DNA from: Liolophura sinensis
Taxonomy: Eukaryota; Mollusca; Polyplacophora; Chitonida; Chitonidae
DNA length: 64,000 nucleotides
Direction of reading: 5' to 3'
Assembly: GCF_032854445.1 (NCBI RefSeq)
Contig: NC_088300.1
Coordinates: forward strand, 19,201,608-19,265,607
Shown here: positions 13,978 to 26,499 of the stretch, piece after piece
Position numbering within the stretch: the stretch's first letter is position 1
Layout: each line of letters opens with the position of its first letter
Program-made: the position numbers and the translations under genes
The notes under the pieces: model-generated
Told to the model about the DNA's origin: nothing
Databases searched by the model: none
What the model saw: the letters and a program-made list of their open reading frames with translations, nothing else

Positions 13978-14305
13978 AGGCCGAAGTTTTGAGGCCCGGA
14001 ATAAAACCTGGGTCGGGTCATACCAAACACTAAAAATGGTACTTCTTGCCGCTTCGCTTCGCCCTGAGCACTGAGAAGTTATAGCAAGGATTCAGGACTG
14101 GTTGGCTGGTGTTAGTGTAATATGACTGTGTGGGGTGTCATGTCTGATGTCTTCAGCATGATACTTCAGTGGCGGCAGCACTTTGGAGTCATAAGAAGAC
14201 ACAGTATGTGTACAAACGCTTGATGATCCCTCCTCGTTATTTGACTGAAAAATTATTCAGTACGACGTAAAACCTTAAGCATACATACATACATACATAC
14301 ATATA
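13978..14305 (+). repeat. SINE copy, family S2, inserted in block D of module 1
   Basis: It contains acctgggtcgggtcatacc near the head, then ttcgccctgagcactgag, gactgtgtggggtgtcatgt and cttcagtggcggc, and ends in cagtacgacgtaaaacctta with a (cata)n tail. The same element lies at the equivalent place in module 3 (21170-21490) and is absent from modules 2 and 4. Confidence 0.75.
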
Positions 14306-15059
14306 TATCTCAGCCTTGTGTCATGCTTCAAAAATGTTATGATTCAACACAATTCCATGCCTCACTATAGCGAAATATCTCGGCACAGTGCCATGTTAGT
14401 GCAGAAATGAAGTGTGAAAGATTATTTTCCGCAATTATAGTGGTTAGCCGTCTTCAGTCAGCCGTGAGAACGAAAGGTCATCTAAAACTTTGATGCCAGG
14501 AAGATGACATTTAAGCCTGAGATTCTGTGTGTAAGCCTTTGAGGCACAAACGACGTGACCAGGGCTGCGTTACGCAATGTGTTTACCTTGTTAGTATGAG
14601 AAGCAGAGCCCTTATTATGAGATATTTGCTCGCCCCCAGGGCTATCTGTATGATTATGAGAAATTACACCATCATATCGCCAGGTGTCATGCCATTATGT
14701 AATTTTCAAAAATATTAAACTGTAGAATGCCTAGTACAATACAATACCGAGAACACAGTGATAGCAATGTCAGTAATTTCTTCTTAGCTAGTTTGTCTTG
14801 TCTCCGAAAATAGAGTTCAGCTTTTATTAATACGTTGTGGGGCATTTGTGACAATACATGGCATCGACGGCGCTTGTGGTAGCCGTTTGCTCCATAATAC
14901 GTTCCCTGAACATTTACAACCAGCATGGCGCTTTAGTCTGTACGTCAGACGTTGGAATAGTCCTTCAGTACCCCACAAGAAGACTTTAAAATTCTGAAAT
15001 TTTAGAAAAGTCAACTAATTGTAATAAAATAAACATCCCTGTCAGGAAATGCTGCTTAT

Positions 15060-18000
15060 TCAACTATAACACAGAAGAGGGTCGTTGACTCGTGGTGGAC
15101 GCGTGGCTAAGATCAATATGGTGTGCATGTCTGGGCTTCGCATCTGACTATGTTCGTCAGCAACTTCCCACATGCCGATGGTTTACTCCAGGCTCTTCGT
15201 TTCCTTCACCAAATTCAAATGACATCGTCAAGAGAATCTTCAATCAGTGAAGATTTGTGAAATTATAGCTACCCTACCAACACTGGCCGTTACAGCACAG
15301 CGATTAAGACTTGCTCAGCCACAGTTCTATATAGACCACTTCTATTTATACCAGCCTGGAAAAACATCGCCCTCACGACGTCTGAATCGTAAAGGCTATG
15401 ATATGAAGACGACAAAAAATAGACCTGAGATAGACGGGCCGTAAATATCCCATGCATTGTCATCAGTACTACTGTTATTAAGCATTTCTCCCAGGATTCA
15501 TCCGTTTACGAGTGGTTTGATCAAATGTTCACAAGACTGTCGGTCGGAGGATTGTCCATTATAACTGTGAACAAAGCCATTGAATAATCAGCTGGTTACA
15601 TGGCGGTACATCAGTCTGGATTCCAGTACATGTCAATCTCGATTGAAGTACACGTCCCACTGGTAGAACATCAATCTCGATTCCAGTACACGTCCCACTG
15701 GTAGAACGTCAATCTTGATTCCAGTACACGTCCCACTGGCAGAACATCAATCTCGATTCCAGTACACGTCCCACTGGCAGAACATCAATCTGGATTCCAG
15801 TACACGTCCCACTGGTAGAACATCAATCTCGATTCCAGTACACGTCCCACTGGTAGAACATCAATCATCCCACTGGTAGAACATCAATCTCGATTCCAGT
15901 ACACGTCCCACTGGTAGAACATCAATCTCGATTCCAGTACACGTCCCACTGGCAGAACATCAATCCAGATTCCAGTACACGTACCACTGGTAGAACATCA
16001 ATCTGGATTCCAGTACACGTCCCACTGGTAGAACATCCATATCGATTCACCCCTTTACTGATGGGACACCATACAGGATCTTAGTACACGCCTTCACTGC
16101 TAGGATATCAATCTCTATCTCTAGTCCAGTTCACGTCCTCACTGGTAGGGCCCCAAACACATTGTCACTGACGACACACCAATCTGGGCTCAGTATACGT
16201 CCTCACTGGTGGGTCACCAATCAGCACACATCATCACTGACCGGACACCAATCTGGGTTCAGTACACGTTCTCACTGGTGGGTCATCAATCTGGATTTCA
16301 GTACACATCATCACTGACCGAACACCAATCTGGATTCCAGTACACACCTTCACTGGTGGGCCACTAATCTGGATTCCAGTACAAGCTTTCACTGGTGGGA
16401 CAGTGTTTACTGCGGTGGTACATAGTCGGCGTGAATTATGGCATCGTCAGGTAATAAACAACAGCCTTTATTTTTATATGCTTTAGCCAATCAGTTTAAC
16501 GAGAGTTAGTTACAATATTGATAGTTTAACATATTAAACTTTGTACTTGAAAACAACAAACGCCATGGTTGATCTTTGTGCTCCGAGCACTAGAATATAT
16601 ACGAGGTAATAATAGCATCACATGACTTGTGCCGTATTCTGTCGTGACTAGAATAACCGGAACGCAGCCGGATTCCCCAGAGCTGTCACCTAATCTTTTC
16701 ACAGTTCTACATGACATTCTTCGACTGAGGACAGGACTATTAGTGACAGAGAAGCCCGCTTTTCACCTGGCGGCAGTTTGTCACATGATTTGTATCTCTA
16801 CATGGTGTAAGCGGCTGAACAGGCTATTACCTGGTATTGCCACAAGTCATGAGTTCTGTGCCCTTGATTACCAATCGCTGATCCATGCACTCAGTATCGA
16901 ATCAAACATCTAATACCTTTTGTATCGGAAGCTGTTCATTGGCAGCTCTGGCCATAGCTTCAAGTCTTTTCTTGTATAATTAAATTGCCTGCAGACAAAG
17001 AATTCCGAATGCATCAATAATCATTATCTACAAAATTGAAATTGGTTGTCTTTTTTGTATGGTATTTATCTGCACACTGTATCAATTTACACGAAATCTA
17101 AAAAATGTATTGTTTTGACTGTAGTTTGTTTTTTGTGTGTCTTTTTTTCTTTAACTAAGATTCATTTGTTAAGTGCCAGGTTTCAGCGTATGATTTCTAT
17201 GACATGTATGATATTTAATAGCAAGTAGTATCGATTGCATGAAACCTAAAGAATGTATTTATTCAGTTATTTTCTGTCTTCCGTTTTTTAAAGCTAAGAT
17301 TCATTTGGTAAGAAGTGCCCCAACACAGTGCCAGGCCTCAACGTACATGTAGTGCTATGTGCAGTAGAAAGCTGTACCTCAATACAATACGTCGCCATGG
17401 TATATTCACTTTAGAATTAGGCATAACAGCACCATATGTCAAAATAGTTCCATGTCTGAATATAGTGCCATATCTGAACATAGTGCAATGCTTCGACATA
17501 GTCCCATATCTCAGAATAGTGTCATGTGTTAGCACAGTTCCATGTACGTAAATGTAGAAATGAACTGTTGAGGATAATTTTCCGCAATTATAGCGGTTAG
17601 CCGTTTTCAATCAGCCGTGAGATCGAAAAGGTCATCTACAGCCTTGATGCCAGGAAGTTGACATTTAAGCCTGAGATTCTGTCTGTGGGCCTTCGAGGCC
17701 CTGCTGACCAAATAGGTTATCACTGGGCTGCGTTACGTAATATGTTTGCCGTGTTAGTATGAGAAGCAGAGCCTTTATCTGAGAGATGTTGTGTATAGCC
17801 CCTGGCGCCCTGGACAACCCATATGAGTATGGAAAATGACACCATCATATCGCCACACGTCATGCCATGATGTAAATTTCTTCATCGAAAGGAGATTGTC
17901 ACCGGACACCCATCCACATGTTCTATCCGAGGAAAATGGTAAACCACAGAATTCTCATGGACATCGTAATGACAAATTGAAAGCCAAGTCAGTAATTTCT

Positions 18001-18090
18001 TTTTATGTTTCCCCCGTCTTATGTTCGATTAACATTTTCTACCAATCATGGGGTTTTAGACTGCGACATGGCATCAGTACCTCGCAAGAA
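15060..18090 (+). repeat. Module 2 of the complex repeat
   Basis: Approximate blocks are A 15060-15620 (short form, stopping after the ctgtgaacaaagcc word), minisatellite 15610-16410, C 16410-16990, D 17000-17540, E 17545-17880 and a truncated F 17930-18090. There is no SINE in block D. The junction from minisatellite into C (cagtgtttactgcggtgg) matches module 4 far better than modules 1 or 3. Confidence 0.7.
15610..16410. repeat. 38-39-bp minisatellite array in module 2
   Basis: The left half (about 15620-16040) is a homogeneous 38-bp array of gattccagtacacgtcccac plus tggtagaacatcaatct. For example, units begin at 15679 and 15717. One unit near 15860 is internally deleted. The right half is more diverged, with units of tcactggtgggtcaccaat type. 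Because 38 is not a multiple of three, this array has no long open frame. Confidence 0.9.
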
Positions 18091-18659
18091 GATTTGCAGA
18101 CGACAAAAAATAAACTATACAGAGATAGGCCCGAAAAATCCCAGGGATTGTCATCAATGTCGCTTTCATAGAACATTTACCTCAGGACTGATCCTTTTCC
18201 GAGTGGTTTGGTCAAACGTTTAGAAGATTATCAGCTGTCCATTATAACGGTGAACAAATCCAATGATTAGTCAGCAGGTTACAATGAGATGGTTATCCAG
18301 TTATAAGAGTTACGTTATAAGACAGTGTCGCCAATTAGCACCGTCATCATGAACTTCCCAGATAACGCCGCCATAGCCGGAAATATTGGTTTCTTTAGAC
18401 ACCAATCAGCTCAGGCTTTAAGCTCTTTGTGTGAGGGTGAGCGGGGATTCAAAGAGTTCAGGGTCTAACAAAGTGGCACAAGTTAAACGCTAAATTATCA
18501 CACTGACTCACGTTACAATCCAATGTTTGCGGTTTATCTAAACTTTGCTCATTTTATTTTATATGTGCCAGTCAGAAGAAAAATTATACAAGAGCAATCA
18601 GGATTGATACCAATATAAAACACCAGAATATTAATGACCGCCCTCAGTAAAGAAATGAT

Positions 18660-19500
18660 TCCAGTTCCCAAAGCTGGGATTTAAATCTGGATTACAGTGC
18701 ACGCTATCATTTGTACTGATAGGACACGAATTTGGATACCAGTATACATCCTTACATACTGGTAACACATCAATCGAAATTCCAGTACCAGTCCTCAATG
18801 CTGGGATACAAATCTGGATGCCAGTACGCGTCAGTATTGGTAGGACATCAGTCTGGATTCCAGTCCTTGTCATTACTGACAGGACATCAGTTTGGATTCC
18901 AGTCCACGTCACTACTGGCAGAACATCAGTCTGGATTACAGTACGCGTCATTACTGGTAGGACATCAGTCTGGATTCCAGTCCATGCCATTACTGATAGG
19001 ACATCAATCTGGATTCCAGTCCACGTCATTACACGCAGGACATCAATCTGGATTCCAGTCCAGGACATCTGGTAGAACATCAATTTGGATTTCTGCAGAT
19101 GTCTTTACTAGTGAAACACCAATGTGAATTCGATTATCATCTTTAGACCAGCCTGGAATGTAGTACTGGTTATCAAGTTTTGGAGGGCAATCAAAATTCC
19201 AGTACACGCCTCCACCGGTGAGTCATCAATCTCGATTACAGCACACGCCTCCACTGATGGGACACCGATCTGGATTCCAGTACATGCCTGTCGTCCTGGA
19301 ACACCACTCTGGATTCCAGTGCACGCCTCCACTGGTGAGTCACCAGTTTGGATTACAGCACACAACTTCACTGGTAAGACAACGATCTGGATTCCAGTAC
19401 ACACCTCCACTGATGGGACACCGATCTGGATTCCAGTACATGCCTGTTGTCCTGGAATACCACTCTGGATTCCAGTAGACGCCTTCACTCATGGTACACC
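18660..19500. repeat. 39-bp minisatellite array in module 3
   Basis: Units combine ctggattccagt, a cacgtcattactgg- or cacgcctccactggtg-like word, and a gacatcaat or gacaccaat word. The period is about 39 bp (13 codons), so both strands stay open for long runs. Minus 18631-19083 gives 13-residue repeats around WTGIQ-DVL, and + 18732-19127 gives repeats around GHQSGFQ. Both are by-products of a period divisible by three. Interruptions near 19130-19190 split the array into two halves. Confidence 0.9.
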
Positions 19501-21169
19501 ACTCTCAGTAGCGCTTTATTCGAACTGGTCATAAACAAGCATTGCATTGATTGAACTACTATGTGCTTCCCTGGGAAATGAGTCTCTAGACAAGTCTGCG
19601 ATTGTTTTCATGATGTTTTCAGGTGTCATGAGTAGAGCGTGCGCTGCACGTGTGTGACACGCGTCAATCAAGTGTCCTCTGGAAAAATCGTCTGGTGTCA
19701 GAGAAACCCTTCTGCCAGATAGGCACAAGTTTTGCTGAATCAAGATGGTTTTCTCTGCGGCGGACAAGGAATTCATCACCTTTTCAGGTAAAACAAGGTA
19801 GAGTATTATTTTGAAATGTCCAGAACATTTTGACTCTTTTTGAAATTGAAATTTGGTCGGTATACTTACGACATAATGGCTTTTGAGTGTGTAAATTTTT
19901 AGAAGCCGACAGTATCAACAGTAGCAAACAGTATCAATTTACACGAAATCTAACAAGTGTATCCTTTTAATTACCGTTTCATTTTTGTGTTTTTTTCTTA
20001 AATAAGATTCATTTCTGACTCGAATGGCTCAACACACCGCCAGGTTTCAGCATAAATGTTGAGAAAAGTCTTATCATAATACTATGTCTGAGAATAATAC
20101 TATGTGTCACATCAGAACACCATATAAGGTTCAACATAGTGTCAAGACAAAAATGTTTCAGCCCTATAACGAAATATGTCAGCACAGTACCATGTCATTG
20201 CAGAAATGAACTGTTAAGGGTAATTTTCCGGAATTATGGCGGTCAGCCATCTTCAATCAGCCGTGAGATCGAAAGGTCATCTACAACCTTGCGTGAAACA
20301 ATAGGCTTGCACACAAAAAGCACGGCACAAATAATAATGCTGGATGACCTCCCCTGTCAGTTAAAAAGAACGCAGTGCTTAGTGTGATGGTACAGTCTAC
20401 TATATTTCCACGTGAATTGTGGCATCCTCAGGTAATAAATACAGAGAACGCGGCCTTTACGGGGCTATTGTACAGGCTTCAGCCATTTGGCTTTGACTAT
20501 GGATTCACTACAATTCTAAGTTCATCCCAATGAAAGCTTAACTTGAAAACAACAACCTCCATTGACGCCGTGATGCTATAGGCGAGCATTGGGTCCCGAG
20601 ATTTTATAGCGACATATAACATATACTAGGTAATAATGGCATCAGGTGCCTTTTGTCATATTCTGTCGTGACTGGATTGGCCGGAAACGGATCTATTGCT
20701 GCCGGACTCCTCCGAGCGGTCACCTTATCTCTTTACAGTCCTACATGATATTCTTCGGCTGATGCCAGGGATATAACTGAGTTACAGAGAACTCGCTGTT
20801 CAGCTGGCGGCAGTTTGACAAAATAATGTATTTTTCTGACTCTTGTTTTTTTTCTGTGTATTTTTTCCTTCATCTAAGATTCATGTGTTAAGTGCTAGGT
20901 TTCAGCCTAAATGTAGTGCCTTGTATTGGCATATAGCTATGCCTTAGAATAGTGTTGTATCTCTATATGGTATCATGTTTCGGCATAGTACCACATGCCA
21001 GAATAGTCCCATATCTCGGCATCGTACCATGTGTCATAACAACATTAACAAGAATAGTGCCGGATTTCAATATAGTGCTACCTGTTATAAAAGTACCATA
21101 GGCCAGAATAGTGCATCTCATGTTTCAATATAGCGCCATATCTCGACATTGTCTCATATCACAGCCCAA

Positions 21170-21490
21170 ATCAGGGAGGCTCGGGATCAAAGCCTGGTGG
21201 GGTCATGCCGAAGGCTTTAAAAATAATACTTATTGCTGCTTCGCTTGGCGCTCAGCACTGAAAGGTTAGAACATGGAAACAGGACTGGTTGGCACAATAT
21301 AAGTATAATGTGACTGTGTGGGGTGTCATGTCTGGTGCCCTCGGCATGATACTTCAGTGGCGGCGCCACTAATGCGGCATGGAGTGCCCTACTACAAGAA
21401 GAAGCAGCAAATGTTCAGATACCTAATGACTTCTCGTCGTCATGACGAAAATATTGCTAAGTACGACGCAAAACTCTAAAAATACATATA
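21170..21490 (+). repeat. SINE copy, family S2, inserted in block D of module 3
   Basis: It has agcctggtggggtcatgcc, ttcgcttggcgctcagcact, gactgtgtggggtgtcatgt, atacttcagtggcggc and gctaagtacgacgcaaaact, followed by an ata-rich tail. Flanking sequence on both sides (ctcgacattgtctca to the left, atctcagccttgtg to the right) matches the flanks of the module 1 copy. The insertion therefore predates duplication of the dimer. Confidence 0.75.
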
Positions 21491-22489
21491 TCTGCATACA
21501 TATCTCAGCCTTGTGTTATGTTTCGAAAATGGGTTTGATTCAACACAACGTCATGCCTCACTATATCTCAGCACAGTGCCATGTGAGTGAAATGAACTGT
21601 GAAGTATAACATTCTGGAGGTATCGCAGTAAGCAGTCTTCAGTCAGCCGTGAGAACGTAAGGTCATCTGCAACCTTCATGCCAGGAAGTTGACATTTAAG
21701 CCTGAGATTCTGTGTGTGAGCCTTCAAGGCAGTAACGACCGGATCGGTTATCATTGTGCTGCGTTACGCGGCGTGTTTACTTTTTTAATATGTGAAGTAG
21801 AGCCCTTATCTTGAGAGATGTACCCTCTTCCTGGGGCTGTCTGAGTAACTATGGGAAATTACACCATCATATTGCCAGACGTCATGCCATTATGTAAATT
21901 TCAAAAATATTAAACTGCAGAGTCTCTAGTGCAATACAACAATAAGAACAAGGTGAAAGTAAATTAAAAGTCGAGTGAGTAAAATAGAGTTCAGCTTTTG
22001 TTAATACTTTGTGGGGCATTTGCGACAACGCATGGTATCGACGGCGCTTGTGGTACGTTGCTACATCCTACGTTCTCTGAACATTTACAAGCAGCATGGA
22101 GCTTTAGCCTGTACGTCAGACGTGGGAACAGTCCTTCAGTACCTCACAAGAAGATCGGTGATTCACCTGGAGCAATCCGGGTTCTCTTTCTCCATTTTTG
22201 TTGCCTCACGACCAGAAAATTGAACAAGATGATTAGTTATAGGTTCCATTGCTCTGTGCAGCGTCTTACACAATACTCCTGTAACTAATTTTTAAAGTCT
22301 TCCGTCCACATGGAAGACCTGTGTCCGGTTGTACCACTTTGACAACGCTATACAACTGCACATTTAGATAAGATTTATACTTTAATCGCTTTAACATTTA
22401 GGAAATGCATAAATTTTGACCTAACTTTCAAGAACATTTTCAGACATAGATATCAGTTAAATCTAATTAAAATGAAGAGACATTTCAGA

Positions 22490-25400
22490 AAATGGTGCTA
22501 ATTCAATTATAAAACAGCAGCGGGTCGCCGAGACGTGGTAAAGATAATAGGCTTTGAATCTTTAAGACAACGAAAGGTTGAGCTCAATTCCGGCCTTGGA
22601 CAAAAAACTTGTATATTCTCGCGCTTTCAATTTTCTTGGGGCTATTATGCCATTCAGGTGTCAATGACGCCCATATTGGCTGAAGGCCACATTTCCGCCA
22701 TCAATATGGTGTGCACATCTGGACATCACATATGACAATGTTCGTCAGGAACTTCCAAGATGTCGGTGGTTTACTCCAGGCTCTTTGTTTTCTTCACCCA
22801 ATACAAATGAGATCGTGAAGAAAATTTGTGAAGATTCCTGGAATTATAGCTTCCCTGTTGACATTCGCCATTAGTACACACCGATTAAGATTTGCTTAGT
22901 CAGAGTTTAATATGCACCACTCTTACTTATACCAACCTGGAAAAAGATCGCTTTTACCACGTCATCGCAAAGGCTATGATTTGCGGATGATTGCAGATGC
23001 CACAGCTTTATGTGCTCCACTCACATTTATGCCAGTTTGGAAAAAGATCGCTCTCACGACGCCTGAATCGCGAAGTCTATGGTTTGCAGATGACAAAAAT
23101 ACAGGCTAGAGAGAGAGATGGGTTGGCGTAATTAGCAGCTTATGACGAGCGGGTTACTTGACAGTACGACAGGTTATTACTGTCGGTATTAACACACAGG
23201 CTTCTATCATCTACTTCTGAGGATTGCCAAAGCCAGTACAAAAGTATAAAGGATTTTGGCCGATTTATAAGACAGTGTCGCTAATCAGCACTTTCATCAT
23301 GAACTTCTGAGATCATGCCGCCATAAACCCGAAATAATGGGCTATTCTGACACCCATGAGCTCAGTCCTTTAACACTCTACGTGATGGTGGGTTGGGTGT
23401 CAAAGACTTCGAGGTCTAACAAACAGACATAGGCTAAAGGCTAAAATAACACACTTTGTTTCTGCTGCTATCCCATGTTTGCTGTTTACCCACATTTTGC
23501 ACATTTTATTTCTTTATGATATTCGCGACAGTCTCAAGAATACCTATAAAAGGGTGGTCAGGCATAATTCGAGTTAAGTAAACCAGGAACCGATTGTTCT
23601 GAATATCAATGCACGTCTTTAATGGTGAAAGGATAATCTGCATTACAGCACAAGTCCTCAACGCTGGGAAACAAAATCGGGATCCCAGTACGGGTTCCTA
23701 CCGTTTTGACAACAATCGGGATTCCAATACATGTCATTACTGACGGGACACAAATCTAGATTCCAGTACATGCCTCCAGTATTGCTACACCATACAGGAT
23801 TCTAGTACACGCCTTCTCTGTTCTAGAACAGGTCATAAATGGTGGGAAACCAATCTGGATTCCAGAACACGCCTTCATTGGTGGGACATCAACCTGTACC
23901 AGTACACGCCTTCCTTGGTGGGACATCAACCTGTACCAGTACACGCCTTCACTGGTGGGACATCAATCTGAATTTAAGTACACGCCTTCACTGGGGACAC
24001 CAGTTTGAATTCCAGTACACGTCTTCACTGGTGAGGCACTCCGCCCTGGATTTCAGTACACGCCTTCACCGATGAAACACCAATCTGGATTCCAGTACAC
24101 GCCTTCACTGGTGGGAACCCAATCTGGATTCCAGTTGACGCCGTCACTGGTGAGACGCCTATCTGGATTCCAGTACACGCCTTCATTGGTGAGCCAGCAA
24201 TCTGAATTCCAGTACTCGCCTTCACTGTTGGGACACCAATCTGGATTCCAGAAGGGCCTACTCATCTTCACTGGTGGGACACCAATCTGGATTCCAGTAC
24301 TCGCCTTCACTGGTCGGACACCAATCTGAATTCCAGTACACGCTTTCACTGGTGGAACAGTGTTTACTGTGGTGGTATATAGTCGGCGTGAATCATGGCA
24401 ATAAACAATTAGTACACAGTCTTTTTTTTGATTGCTTTAGCCAATTAATTTCACTGCGAGAGTTAATAACAATACTGACAGTTTAACATATTAAACTTTG
24501 TACTTGAAAACAACAAACGCCATGGTTGATCCTTGTGCTCCGAGATTTTAGCGACATACATGTACTCGAACATACACGAGGTAATAATGGCATCACATGA
24601 CTTGTGCCGTGTTTTGTCGTGACTAGAATAACCGGAATGCAGCCGGACCCCAAGAGCTGTCACCTAGTCTTTTCACAGTCCTACATGTCACATGATTTGT
24701 CTCTCTACATAATGTAAGCGGCTGAACAGGCTATTACCTGGCTTTGACGCAAGCCACGAGTTCTCTTCCCTTGATTACCAATTACTGATCCGTGCATTCA
24801 GTTTCAAATTGAAAATCTAATACTTTTCGTAGCTGCCGTTGTTCACTGCCAGTGCTGGTCATATCTTCATTAGAAGCCTTTTCTTCAATAATTAAATTGC
24901 CTGCAGACAAAGAATTCCAAACGCATCAATAATCATTACCAACGAAAATGAAACTGTTTGTCCTTTTTGTCTAATATTTAACAACCAAGATCAATTTAGT
25001 ACGGTGTGTCATAACAACACCATCTAACAGAATAGTGCCATGTCACAACATAGTGCCATCTCTCGACATCGCTTCAAGACTCAACATAGTGTCAAGACAA
25101 TATTGTCCTAGCACCATGGCATGTCTCAATGTAACGAAATATCTCAGCACGGTACCATGTCAGTGCAGAAATGTATTGTTAAGGATAAATTTCCGCAATT
25201 ATAACGATCGAAGTTATCTACAGCCTTGATGCCAGGAAGCTGACATTTAAGCCTGAGATTCTGTCTTTGGGGCTTCGAGGTACTAACTACCAGATAGGTT
25301 GTCACTGGGCTGCGTTACGCATTGTGTTTACCTTGTTAATATGAGAAGCAGAGCCCTTATCTCGAGAGATGCGCTCTCCCCGGGGCTATCTATATGAGTA

Positions 25401-25600
25401 TGGGAAATTACATCATCATACCGGTTAGACCCAATGCCATTAAGCAAATTTCGTCACCTGTAGGAGAATTTCAACAAACACATACCTCTTACTTCTCAGC
25501 GAGATATCAGGCTATTTGAAGTAAACATTATATTAAATTTGTAATACTACATTGTAATACTACAAATTGAAAGCTAAACCCGTAATTTCCACCCGGCTAC
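22490..25600 (+). repeat. Module 4 of the complex repeat
   Basis: Approximate blocks are A 22490-23460 (long form), minisatellite 23640-24360, C 24360-24960, D 24970-25160 (reduced), E 25160-25460 and the start of F at 25565-25600. In block A the section around accagcctggaaaaagatcg is doubled (near 22930 and 23035). The repeat locus ends here; the next module is absent. Confidence 0.7.
23640..24360. repeat. 39-bp minisatellite array in module 4
   Basis: Units of ctggattccagtacacgcc plus ttcactggtgggacaccaat repeat with a period near 39 bp. Several units are shortened, for example 23880-23960 with tcaacctgtaccagtacacg. Open frames on both strands are repetitive products of the period. Confidence 0.9.
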
Positions 25601-25884
25601 CTTGTTTTGTCCAGCTTTAATACTGTAATAGATTAAATTAAGTTCAGAACGACGTTTTCTCTTTTGTTGTTTCTCTGTCGCGTCAGAGAATTGATATGGC
25701 AAATGCAATACCTTGGTCATTAATTTCTTCCTTCCTATTATCTTATCTCTCCTATTAAATAATTTGTGCTCCGAAATATAGAAGAGTTACCTCTACTCAT
25801 TTGACGGCCTGCATTTTGGTTTTCACACTCCGTGCATTATTCATATTTATTTCTATGACTTATTCTTAGATTTACTTTCTTTGT

Positions 25885-26046
25885 ATGTAGTGTTTTACGG
25901 CGTACTTACGAACATCTCGACGTCCAAAGCTGGCGATAAACCACAGTACATCGCCAATAATATATCCTGACGTGACGCTACAGCCGAGTCATCACGGGCT
26001 GGATTCGAACTTGTTGTCAGAACTGCGGCAGCCTAGACCATACGAC
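25885..26046 (-). repeat. tRNA-derived SINE fragment, family S4
   Basis: On the minus strand the head reads ggtctaggctgccgcagttc and then agttcgaatccagcccgtga, which contains a good tRNA B box (gttcgaatcc). The other end (+ strand gttttacggcgtactta) is the gtaaaac-type tail also used by family S1. It is truncated relative to a full element. Confidence 0.65.
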
Positions 26047-26495
26047 TATTTTAATGATAATATATGCAGAAAGTATTGGGTATAAGTACTTGGTTTATTG
26101 TATAACAACACTGGCTGATTTAATCATTTGCTATTTCCAGTATTCGGACAAAATATTTCTTCTGATGTGTGCAGCTCCTCCATGTATATATAATCGAGTG
26201 AAGAAGTCAGGTTACGTGATGTGCTTAGCTCAGTGCAAAACTCCCCAAGCTGTAATAATACAATTATAGTCGCTTGGCAGCACCGGGTTATTACGGTATA
26301 TCTCTCTATTGTGCAACAACATGGAAACTTCAATTACGGGAGATTTCAGCCACTCGGCACTGTTCAGGCCTACTTTGCTCAGCACGGAACCAGCTTTGTC
26401 GGAGATCTTACTAGTGTGTTTTTCAGGATGAACCTTGAGTAAATTCTATGTACAGTTTGTTTCATTTATGACAAACACCATTATTTATATATGCA
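26047..26495. other. Intergenic DNA, no gene seen
   Basis: AT-rich sequence between two SINEs. Short overlapping frames on both strands show no recognisable domain. Confidence 0.5.
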
Positions 26496-26499
26496 TATA

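Larger units (their letters stand above)
10660..14990 (+). repeat. Module 1 of the complex repeat
   Basis: Approximate blocks are A 10660-11450, minisatellite 11590-11830, C 12060-12720, D 12730-13970, a SINE 13978-14305, E 14400-14730 and F 14770-14990. The A block is the long form, reaching the cgccgccataag and caacaaagtggcacagg words. Module 1 differs from the others by a 56-bp array expanded inside block D. Strand is nominal because the transcribed direction is unknown. Confidence 0.7.
18095..22190 (+). repeat. Module 3 of the complex repeat
   Basis: Approximate blocks are A 18095-18510, minisatellite 18660-19500, an unmatched linker 19510-19880, a partial extra D/E copy 19880-20290, C 20300-20830, D 20835-21165, a SINE 21170-21490, E 21590-21930 and F 21960-22190. 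The gatgacctcccctgtcag word at 20343 has its best partner at 12088 in module 1, 8255 bp away. Confidence 0.7.
10660..25600. repeat. 15-kb complex tandem repeat: four modules forming two ~7.5-kb dimers
   Basis: Four head-to-tail modules start near 10660, 15060, 18095 and 22490. The ordered blocks are: A (ataccagcctgg ... ctgtccattataactgtgaa); a 38-39-bp minisatellite; C (caggtaataa ... ccgga ... gtcacctaatct); D (ccaggtttcagc, then catgtgtcataac words); E (cagccgtgag, gacatttaagcctgagattc, agaagcagagccc); and F (gagttcagctttt, gtggggcatttg). Module lengths alternate at about 4.4, 3.0, 4.4 and 3.1 kb. Modules 1 and 3 share a SINE in block D and the gatgacctcccctgtcag segment of C. Modules 2 and 4 share gtttactg-ggtgg and tagtcggcgtgaat at the minisatellite/C border. 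This pattern indicates duplication of an already formed dimer. Module 3 also has an extra partial D/E copy at 19880-20290. No open frame is conserved between modules. I do not recognise the family. Confidence 0.8.

Noticed and set aside
18631..19534. Long open frames on both strands with 13-residue repeats
   Set aside because: They follow from a 39-bp minisatellite period. They occur on both strands at once and are not kept in the sister array with a 38-bp period.
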